Shown: in pieces, positions 7,543-13,293 of the stretch
Layout: every line of letters begins with the position of its first letter
How positions within the stretch are numbered: position 1 is the first letter of the stretch
Assembly (NCBI GenBank): GCA_023395575.1
Contig: JAEWZA010000268.1
Location: 1-16,154, forward strand
Direction of reading: 5' to 3'
DNA length: 16,154 bases
Source: Bacillota bacterium
GTDB taxonomy: Bacteria; Bacillota; Clostridia; Acetivibrionales; DSM-1351
Position numbers and translations under genes: made by a program
The notes under the pieces: generated by a model
Seen by the model: only the letters and a program-made list of their open reading frames with translations
Database searches by the model: none
What the model was told of the DNA's origin: nothing

Positions 7543-7689
7543 TTACTTTAACTGACCTGCAAAAGCATAGTAAGTTACGCCACCGTATACAACGTCCTCG
7601 ACGCAAGCACCTGTACATATGCTTCCTGCCATTCTTTCCTCAACTCTTAAATTCACCATTTCCATCTTTGGAACAACGTATTTTTTCAT
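7543..7689 (-). CDS. Putative RiPP precursor peptide B (48 residues)
   Basis: First of two tandem precursor genes, 41 bases upstream of precursor A, with GGAGGTGA six bases before the ATG. The leader (residues 1-23) shares YVxPxM, NLRVEER and GS with precursor A. It also resembles, as I remember it, the leader of the lasso peptide paeninodin (MKK, YxxP, a hydrophobic strand, then MAG). The presumed core begins near Ala21-Ser23 and includes Cys25 and Cys29 (CxxxC), an acidic pair, and an aromatic, glycine-rich end with Tyr35, Tyr40, Tyr41 and Phe43. The C-terminus is GQLK. Conserved leader with divergent core is the hallmark of precursors sharing one maturation system. The stretch in front (7690-7805) has no gene. 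Confidence 0.84.
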   Translation of the reverse strand: MKKYVVPKMEMVNLRVEERMAGSICTGACVEDVVYGGVTYYAFAGQLK

Positions 7690-7805
7690 TCTCTTCACCT
7701 CCAGTAAAATTTTTATTTAATAAATTTATATATTTATCAGCAGCTATGCCACTGTTCGACCCTTATACCAGTTTGCTTACTCGTTGTGCTAGTTTATTTT
7801 AATTA

Positions 7806-8085
7806 AGTTTGCAGGTAAAATGCTTATTGCTTTTACTGGTACGCGGGTACAACTTAGATAACTGGGATACTTGGTTAAAGATATTTGTTTGAATTTGTTG
7901 GTAAAGAATAGTTAATGTTTACCAGCCTAATATTGAAGCATGGATGCTGAATGTAGGCGGCGGTATAATTATCTATGATGAACCAATACTAATTCAACAA
8001 ATATCTTGGGAGTAGCCCATTTAGGTAAGTTAGTACGGAAGTACCAGTAAGCCACTACTATAATTTTATCCTGCAAGATTTATAA
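7806..8085. repeat. Long imperfect inverted repeat between maturase and precursor genes
   Basis: The left arm (about 7806-7897) and right arm (about 7988-8085) are inverted copies at roughly three-quarters identity over more than 70 bases, all centred on about 7942. Exact blocks are TTGCAGG 7809-7815 with CCTGCAA 8070-8076; TTACTGGTAC 7833-7842 with GTACCAGTAA 8041-8050; AAGATATTTG 7878-7887 with CAAATATCTT 7998-8007. The central 90 bases hold a small TGGTAAA/TTTACCA hairpin. No gene is supported in 7690-8129 apart from this element. It could be a decayed MITE or a very large RNA hairpin that separates maturase from precursor expression. Confidence 0.7.
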
Positions 8086-8129
8086 AATTATTATCGCAAC
8101 TCATTAATTTAGTAATACACACATTATCC

Positions 8130-9272
8130 TCATGTAGCTATTTTTACAGCATCTGTTTGAATCCTCTGCTGCTTTAAGGATGCTCTATATTTTGCTGCCT
8201 CGCAAAGATAGCTTGCAGGTTTTGTGAAGCAGCCTGTTTCCGTCATCAGTCTTCCAGGACAAACCATACATTCACTTTGAACATCACACTCAATGCAATC
8301 CTGACATTTTGGAACCTTTGTACAGCCTTCTCGTATTTGCTGCCAAGCATTTACAAACCCTATTTCAAAAATCTTAGCAACAGGTTCATTCAACAATCCA
8401 CAAGGTAACATTCTACCATCCCATGTGACCCAAAAACCTGTTTTACCAGCTTGGCATTTGAACGCTGACTCCTCCAGCATTTTGTTTACCTTATTAGAGA
8501 ATAAGTTATTTTGCTCCATTTCATCTTGACCAATTTTTAGTTCAACACTTTTATCTTTATGCCTCATTTTTTCACCATATTCAGTTATATATCTTTCATA
8601 ATTAACTATATCAACGGGTGAAAGCCTATTTCCCATTGGATCAGAGCCACAACCTTCTCTTCTCGGAGAAATATAATTAACAATGCCTAAGTTGTCACAA
8701 TATGTATGTGCAATTTTATATATCTGTTCGTAATCTTTATAATTGCCCTCTACTACCGTTGTTTTAATTTCAAGATTTATATTTTCAGCCTTAAGATTAT
8801 CTAATGCCTGTATGGTTCTGTTAAAGCCATCAGCACTACCCGTTATTCTTTCATAGGTCTCAGGAGATGCACCATAAACTGTTACACTTAACTTAGAAGG
8901 CGGCATTTTACCAAGCCATCGAGCCTTTTCTGGGGTTATTAAGCTTGCATTTGTATAAATAGTCAAATTAAGCCCCATATTGCACAATGCCTCATAGATT
9001 TTCTGAAAATCTGGTCTTATAAAAACCTCTCCACCCGTTAAAATCAAATAAAGCAGTCCAGCATCCCTCGCTTGTCTTCCCATATCAATCCACTCTTCTG
9101 CCGAGCGCTCTATTGATAATGCATTTACATCATTTGCAGGACATGCCACGTAACACATCTTGCATTTAAAATTACATCGTGAGGTCAGCTCAAATGCACC
9201 TGATATAGGTATTCCGTTCTCTAGGGCATTTGCTGCCAACCTTTTATTAAATTCTTTCCAATTGAGACTCAT
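8130..9272 (-). CDS. Radical SAM/SPASM peptide maturase
   Basis: A 380-residue radical SAM enzyme with the cluster-binding CxxxCxxC at Cys33, Cys37 and Cys40 (context SRCNFKCKMCY), the LTGGE motif at 78-82, and a cysteine-rich SPASM domain from about 273 to 357 (Cys273, 291, 317, 323, 326, 329, 335, 338, 348, 357), enough for two auxiliary iron-sulfur clusters. SPASM enzymes next to PqqD-like proteins and short Cys-containing precursors commonly form thioether or carbon-carbon links in RiPPs. Precursors A and B lie immediately downstream, so they are its likely substrates. The enzyme has no own RiPP-recognition domain N-terminal to the barrel, matching the separate PqqD-like gene upstream. 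I start at the ATG at 9272 because GTGGAGG lies five bases before it; an in-frame GTG overlaps that site. Its leader carries a duplicated Shine-Dalgarno element. Confidence 0.93.
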   Translation of the reverse strand: MSLNWKEFNKRLAANALENGIPISGAFELTSRCNFKCKMCYVACPANDVNALSIERSAEEWIDMGRQARDAGLLYLILTGGEVFIRPDFQKIYEALCNMGLNLTIYTNASLITPEKARWLGKMPPSKLSVTVYGASPETYERITGSADGFNRTIQALDNLKAENINLEIKTTVVEGNYKDYEQIYKIAHTYCDNLGIVNYISPRREGCGSDPMGNRLSPVDIVNYERYITEYGEKMRHKDKSVELKIGQDEMEQNNLFSNKVNKMLEESAFKCQAGKTGFWVTWDGRMLPCGLLNEPVAKIFEIGFVNAWQQIREGCTKVPKCQDCIECDVQSECMVCPGRLMTETGCFTKPASYLCEAAKYRASLKQQRIQTDAVKIAT

Positions 9273-9275
9273 AAT

Positions 9276-9388
9276 AACCTCCACAACCTACTAAGGCATA
9301 AAAATTTGGTAAAATTTTTTGTGGAGGTACGCTATCTTTTTACTGCTTTAGCTAAATTTTTTAAGCTAACCTCCACAACCTACTAAGG
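9276..9388 (-). promoter_or_regulatory. Duplicated Shine-Dalgarno with intervening anti-Shine-Dalgarno
   Basis: A 21-base direct repeat occurs at 9276-9296 and 9368-9388, 92 bases apart; on the minus strand both copies carry GTGGAGGT. The downstream copy is the ribosome binding site of the radical SAM gene; the upstream copy has no start codon after it. Between them, 9321-9328 reads ACCTCCAC on the minus strand, complementary to either copy. A TTAGCT/AGCTAA hairpin and an AAAAATTT/AAATTTTT hairpin flank the anti-site. This layout permits two alternative structures, one hiding the real ribosome binding site and one using the upstream decoy instead. Confidence 0.5.
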
Positions 9389-9418
9389 AATATAAATAAG
9401 CTTTTTTTCGAGCTGATA

Positions 9419-9685
9419 TCATTGCTCAATAATACTTGTATCCATCATGCTCTTTATAAACTCTTCAACATCATTTCGGGCAGTTTCTCTGTCTATGTCA
9501 TACTCAGAGGTCAGCAACTCCACCATTTCATCCACCGATGAATTCTTTTCAAGTTCTCTCCACAACAGTGCTCCGCTCTCGCTTAGAGTCATAATCCCAT
9601 TAAATTCAACAACTCTTGCTCCTAACGGAACTACTACTGACTGCCCTGCTATTTCTCGCAGCATAAATCCACTTTTAATATGCAT
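9419..9685 (-). CDS. PqqD-like RiPP recognition protein
   Basis: An 88-residue free-standing PqqD-family protein (RiPP recognition element). It has the expected length and pattern: beta-strand-rich first 35 residues including VVVPLGARVVEFNG (17-30), then LSESGALLWREL (34-45), then helices containing VDEMVELLTSEYDI and a C-terminal DVEEFIKSM helix. These proteins bind the leader of a precursor peptide and hand it to the modifying enzyme. Here the partners should be the YxxP leaders of precursors A and B and the radical SAM enzyme encoded 146 bases downstream. I start at the ATG at 9685, nine bases after GGAGG; a TTG 18 bases earlier and an ATG that abuts the Shine-Dalgarno are unlikely. A small TTATTAG/CTAATAA hairpin at 9756-9777 lies in the gap upstream. 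Confidence 0.9.
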   Translation of the reverse strand: MHIKSGFMLREIAGQSVVVPLGARVVEFNGIMTLSESGALLWRELEKNSSVDEMVELLTSEYDIDRETARNDVEEFIKSMMDTSIIEQ

Positions 9686-9781
9686 AATAATCATCCTCCA
9701 CAAAATATATAATTTTTTAATGTATTAATGACTGTTTCTTCCTGTCATCTACATTTTATTAGTGAAAACCCTAATAACTGT

Positions 9782-11026
9782 TTATCTCAACCCCAACCAC
9801 TCTAAAATATTATTTCGCTCCCTAGCCATTATATTTAGTTCATCATCCTTAAAAATGGCTTTCTTATCCTCAAAGTTAAAATCTTTTCTTTTTATTCCAA
9901 ACGCTATTCTATGAATCCATGCAAAAGGCAAAAATATTGGACTCTTCCGAACATATAGATATTTTTTTCTCTTTGCCAAAATAGTTCGATTAGGAAAGAG
10001 AATTCGTCTAGCTCTAGAAAGTTTATTTTTGTAATTCAGCTCCTCTGCATTATTCGAATTAGTAATAAGTATATTTGCAGAAGTTCTATGAATATCAGTA
10101 TTGCCTAAATTCCCTCCAGCAAGAATATCATTAATCAGCCTATCTAATTTTTCATCATCTGCGCTTCTAAGTGCCAGCTCTGCAGGAACTTCCATATTAA
10201 ATAACCGATTACAAACCAAAAATATTGCGCTTATAAAATTGTCAATGCCATATTTTATTGACCTAGCTTGTACAATATTCCAATTTATTTTGTTTCTTTT
10301 TGTTTCAACCACCATAACCAGATCACATAATTGTCTAAGCCCTATACCCCCATAAGATATATGTGAAGCCATATGACTACATATATGTAAAATCTGCATT
10401 TCCCATGATAAAATATTTGCTTTTATAGAACCTAGGTTCACAAATGTAGTATCCTTCCATACTTCATCATGAAAGCTTTCTTTATTCTGCATAAAGTCAT
10501 AATCTATTAATAGCCTGTGCAATTCAATTGATATGGCGTTTTTCTTAAAAAACTCAATATGTTTAGTTTTTTTGTCCTTTGCTGAGATATAGCCTAGTTC
10601 TTCCAATACTTCAGTAGCTTTTTTTATATCCTCTTCATGTACTAGAAGGTCTGCATCTCCCATAGTTCTCAGCTCAGGCTGTGGATAGCACTTGTTAATT
10701 GCCATTCCTTTAAGTACAATTGTTTCAATTCCAAGAGCAGCTAAAGTTTCAATAACCTCCCCAAGCCATACTTCTCCACAAATCATCTGAATCCCACAGG
10801 ACATTACTGATATATTCCATACAGCCATCAACTTATCATCAAGCCCTATTTTTGAATCTATATCTTTTATAATTGGATATATCAAGGTATGTACTTGATG
10901 GGCACGGGCTTCCTTATAGATTTCGTCCCAATCAACATCTGCTGCTTTACATTTATCTATTTGAAATTCCCTATTGTAAATTGCAGCACACAGTATTTCA
11001 ACTAAGAGTATGTCTTTTGCTGTCAT
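9782..11026 (-). CDS. NTP_transf_5-type putative nucleotidyltransferase
   Basis: A 414-residue protein of the uncharacterised nucleotidyltransferase family often found in lasso-peptide and other RiPP clusters. The key segment is VLKGMAIN at 104-111 followed by RTMGDADLLV at 120-129, where the GDADLL acidic pair matches the metal-binding motif of the polymerase-beta fold. A LHRLL segment follows and the C-terminal half is helical and basic, with no recognised domain. Its substrate is not known for the family; transfer of a nucleotide to a peptide or small molecule is the obvious guess. GTGGAGG stands seven bases before the ATG, and the start overlaps the end of the glycosyltransferase gene by 29 bases, so the two are translationally coupled. 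Confidence 0.85.
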   Translation of the reverse strand: MTAKDILLVEILCAAIYNREFQIDKCKAADVDWDEIYKEARAHQVHTLIYPIIKDIDSKIGLDDKLMAVWNISVMSCGIQMICGEVWLGEVIETLAALGIETIVLKGMAINKCYPQPELRTMGDADLLVHEEDIKKATEVLEELGYISAKDKKTKHIEFFKKNAISIELHRLLIDYDFMQNKESFHDEVWKDTTFVNLGSIKANILSWEMQILHICSHMASHISYGGIGLRQLCDLVMVVETKRNKINWNIVQARSIKYGIDNFISAIFLVCNRLFNMEVPAELALRSADDEKLDRLINDILAGGNLGNTDIHRTSANILITNSNNAEELNYKNKLSRARRILFPNRTILAKRKKYLYVRKSPIFLPFAWIHRIAFGIKRKDFNFEDKKAIFKDDELNIMARERNNILEWLGLR

Positions 11027-12170
11027 TTCCCAACCTCCACTTATCTGTTATTTTTTTATTTGTGCCCGTAAGTTCCATGTATACGTGTTTTGTATTAATG
11101 GATATCTGATCCCAATTATATTTATTTATAATGTATTGAGCTGCAAGCTCTCTTACTTTAGTAACCTTGCCTTTATTTTCAAATAACATATTGAGCTTTT
11201 GCTCCAAATCATCAACATCTGATTTTTTAAAGCAGTATCCGATGCTTCCAATAACGTCTGTGTTTTCTGCTATATCACTGACTAAGCAGCAGTTCCCGTA
11301 ACTCATAGCTTCTAGCAGGCTTATAGGTAGGCCTTCTATATCAGAAGGAAGAACATAAAAATAAGCGTTGCTGTATAACTCCGCCAGTTCAAGTTCCTTT
11401 ACAAATCCAGTAAAAATTATATTCTTATTTTTTTGTGCCATTTGTTTCAATTCAATTTCATATTCCTCGCTATGGCTTGACCCGCCTGCTATTACCAGCT
11501 TCTTTTCTGTTTTAACTCTATTAAATGCATCAATCAGGTAATGTATTCCCTTCTCAGGTACAAGCCTTGCCAAAAATAATATGTAGTCGTCTTTACCTAA
11601 ATTGTATTTCTCCCTTATTATTAAGGGTTTCACTAAGTCAGGTCTTTCAACCCCATTGGGAATATATCGGGTTTCTAGCTTGTACTTATCCCTATAGTAC
11701 TTAACCAAGTTCTTTGAAACATTAATTGTCATGTGAGAAAATTTTGCTGAAGCATACTCGCCAAACTTCAAATATTTCGATGCAAATTTACCCCATTTAC
11801 CACGCTGCCAATCAAGTCCATGCACAGTACAAACAACCTTTTTCCCAAATATCCTTGGTATAAAAGCCATTGTAGATGGGCCTAATGCATGATAATGAAA
11901 TATATCGCAGTGAGAAAGGAGTGCACTTATTGTTGAAGTAAAAGTATGCGTTATAGAATCCAAATGTTTTGACTTAATATAGGGTGTGTATTTAACAGTA
12001 ATTCCTTGATACTTTCTATCGGAAAACTCTTTATCACAGTAATCCCTTCTACAATAAACCTCCATTTCATAGCCTAGATAAACAAGCCTTTTTGAGATTT
12101 CCTCAACATGGATTTCTATTCCTCCAGCTCTAGACGGAATACCTTTCTGCCCTATCATTGCGATTTTCAT
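10998..12170 (-). CDS. GT4-family glycosyltransferase
   Basis: A 390-residue retaining glycosyltransferase with a GT-B fold. The N-terminal domain opens with MKIAMIGQKGIPSRAGGIE, with the GG pair at 16-17 typical of GT4 enzymes of the capsule/rhamnosyl type. The C-terminal domain contains ARLVPEKG at 201-208 (Arg202 and Lys207 contact the donor phosphate) and EGLPISLLEAM at 279-289 (the E-x7-E motif). It has no membrane segment and should act on the cytoplasmic face, building a polysaccharide or decorating another acceptor. I chose the ATG at 12170 because AAGGAG is ten bases upstream; an ATG nine bases earlier is only one base from that site. It overlaps the upstream radical SAM gene by 41 bases and the nucleotidyltransferase gene by 29. 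The sugar and acceptor are not predictable. Confidence 0.92.
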   Translation of the reverse strand: MKIAMIGQKGIPSRAGGIEIHVEEISKRLVYLGYEMEVYCRRDYCDKEFSDRKYQGITVKYTPYIKSKHLDSITHTFTSTISALLSHCDIFHYHALGPSTMAFIPRIFGKKVVCTVHGLDWQRGKWGKFASKYLKFGEYASAKFSHMTINVSKNLVKYYRDKYKLETRYIPNGVERPDLVKPLIIREKYNLGKDDYILFLARLVPEKGIHYLIDAFNRVKTEKKLVIAGGSSHSEEYEIELKQMAQKNKNIIFTGFVKELELAELYSNAYFYVLPSDIEGLPISLLEAMSYGNCCLVSDIAENTDVIGSIGYCFKKSDVDDLEQKLNMLFENKGKVTKVRELAAQYIINKYNWDQISINTKHVYMELTGTNKKITDKWRLGNDSKRHTLS

Positions 12171-13179
12171 AATTTGCATACTCCTTCATATCTATGAATT
12201 TATTTTCACATAGGCTATAGCCTCCCTTTAGTTTATGCTTAACAACCCAAAATAGCGGAACCCATATTCTTTGCTTCATTGCAGGTGCCGCACTGCCTAT
12301 CATCCAGCAATTTTTTGTACATGTCTTTACCTTTTTTCTAACCTCTTCAGCCTTTTGGGAATTCCATATTTCTTCCCAAGCTTTTTCATTAAGATTGCCC
12401 ATAGACATTTTAGTAGTACTACCATTGCAAGGCAAAACATGTCCGAAGGGGTCAACAAAAAAACCATTGCTTCCCATTTCACATGGCAAATATCGTTTAT
12501 TACCATATATATAGTTAATTAATCCATGATTAAAATACGCTCTAAACCATTTTTTTGGAGACTTAGACTTAAGCAGCTGATTTATTAGCTCCTCGAAGGC
12601 TTTTGATACCTTAAGCTTTTGGTTGATTTTATTGTTTGTTTTTCTAAAGTAGAAGGAATTATGCAATGTCGCAGTGGCAAATTCCATATTCAACTCATCA
12701 GAAAGCTTATAAAGAGGAATTAAATCACCAGAATTCATTTCTTGAACAGTACAGCCAAAGCCCACATCCTTATGACCTGCTGCCACCAGTTTTCTCAAAG
12801 TAGCATAACCTCTATTGAAACCATCAGGAATTCCTCTTATTTTGTCATTTGACTCCTGCAGTCCCTCAATACTAATTCTTATCCCAATCTGCGGAAATTC
12901 TTCACATAAGGCCAGTATTCTATCTGTAAAGTAACCATTTGTCGAGATGACAATTCGGTTTGTCTTTTTGTAAAGCTCTCTTACAATTTCATTTATATCA
13001 TTACGAATAAAAGGTTCCCCTCCTGTTATGTTAGTGAAGGCCATCTCAGGAAGCTTTCTAATCAAATCCAAAGACATTTCTTCGTTAGGCTTGCTAGGAT
13101 CTCTAAAACAATCGCACATATTACATTTTGCATTACAGCGGTATGTAATAATTATAGAGCCGTATAATGTTCTTCTCAT
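12130..13179 (-). CDS. Second radical SAM protein with SPASM/twitch domain
   Basis: A 349-residue radical SAM enzyme with CxxxCxxC at Cys15, Cys19 and Cys22, ITGGEP at 51-56, and a shortened C-terminal auxiliary-cluster region with Cys233, Cys251, Cys287 and Cys291 (the last two in CTKNCWMIGSAAP). Four cysteines suggest one auxiliary cluster rather than two. The tail after about residue 305 is basic and contains a hydrophobic WVPLFWVV segment. It is not closely similar to the maturase at 8,130-9,272, so it need not act on the peptides; it lies beside a glycosyltransferase and might act on a sugar or another peptide. It is the first gene of the apparent operon. GGAGAGGAG precedes the ATG, and a terminator-like hairpin at 13,216-13,259 separates it from the secreted-protein gene upstream. 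Confidence 0.9.
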   Translation of the reverse strand: MRRTLYGSIIITYRCNAKCNMCDCFRDPSKPNEEMSLDLIRKLPEMAFTNITGGEPFIRNDINEIVRELYKKTNRIVISTNGYFTDRILALCEEFPQIGIRISIEGLQESNDKIRGIPDGFNRGYATLRKLVAAGHKDVGFGCTVQEMNSGDLIPLYKLSDELNMEFATATLHNSFYFRKTNNKINQKLKVSKAFEELINQLLKSKSPKKWFRAYFNHGLINYIYGNKRYLPCEMGSNGFFVDPFGHVLPCNGSTTKMSMGNLNEKAWEEIWNSQKAEEVRKKVKTCTKNCWMIGSAAPAMKQRIWVPLFWVVKHKLKGGYSLCENKFIDMKEYANYENRNDRAERYSV

Positions 13180-13215
13180 GCTAATTCTCCTCTCCGTATA
13201 CTAATTTGCATTTAA

Positions 13216-13259
13216 AACTCGAAAGTGCACCATGTAAGCAGTAACTATGATTTCGAGTT
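13216..13259 (-). terminator. Terminator-like hairpin between secreted-protein gene and the operon
   Basis: AACTCGAAA (13216-13224) and TTTCGAGTT (13251-13259) form a perfect 9-bp stem around a 26-base loop, 35 bases past the stop of the secreted-protein gene. On the minus strand the stem runs into TTTTAAAT, a modest U-tract. It probably ends, or attenuates, transcription from the upstream gene. Confidence 0.5.
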
Positions 13260-13293
13260 ATTTATTCAACTTTCCATTGGTAAGCATAAGCAC

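Noticed and set aside
7377..7802. 141-codon open frame on the plus strand
   Set aside because: It lies opposite the two precursor genes, its composition is that of an antisense shadow, and it lacks a Shine-Dalgarno. The minus-strand frames have ribosome binding sites and conserved products.
7905..8015. Plus-strand frame in the centre of the long palindrome with protein-like composition
   Set aside because: It has no upstream start codon or ribosome binding site, is only about 36 codons, and ends within the right repeat arm. Possibly a remnant, but not a supportable gene.
5625..11026. Classical lasso peptide cluster
   Set aside because: The leader motif and accessory genes fit, but no asparagine-synthetase-like cyclase or transglutaminase-like protease is present, and the cores do not show an obvious Gly/Ala/Ser1 with Asp/Glu at position 7-9 after a Thr at -2.
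13216..13259. Operator or regulatory palindrome for the radical SAM operon
   Set aside because: The position 35 bases after the stop of the upstream gene and the T-rich 3' side fit a terminator better, and no clear promoter overlaps it.
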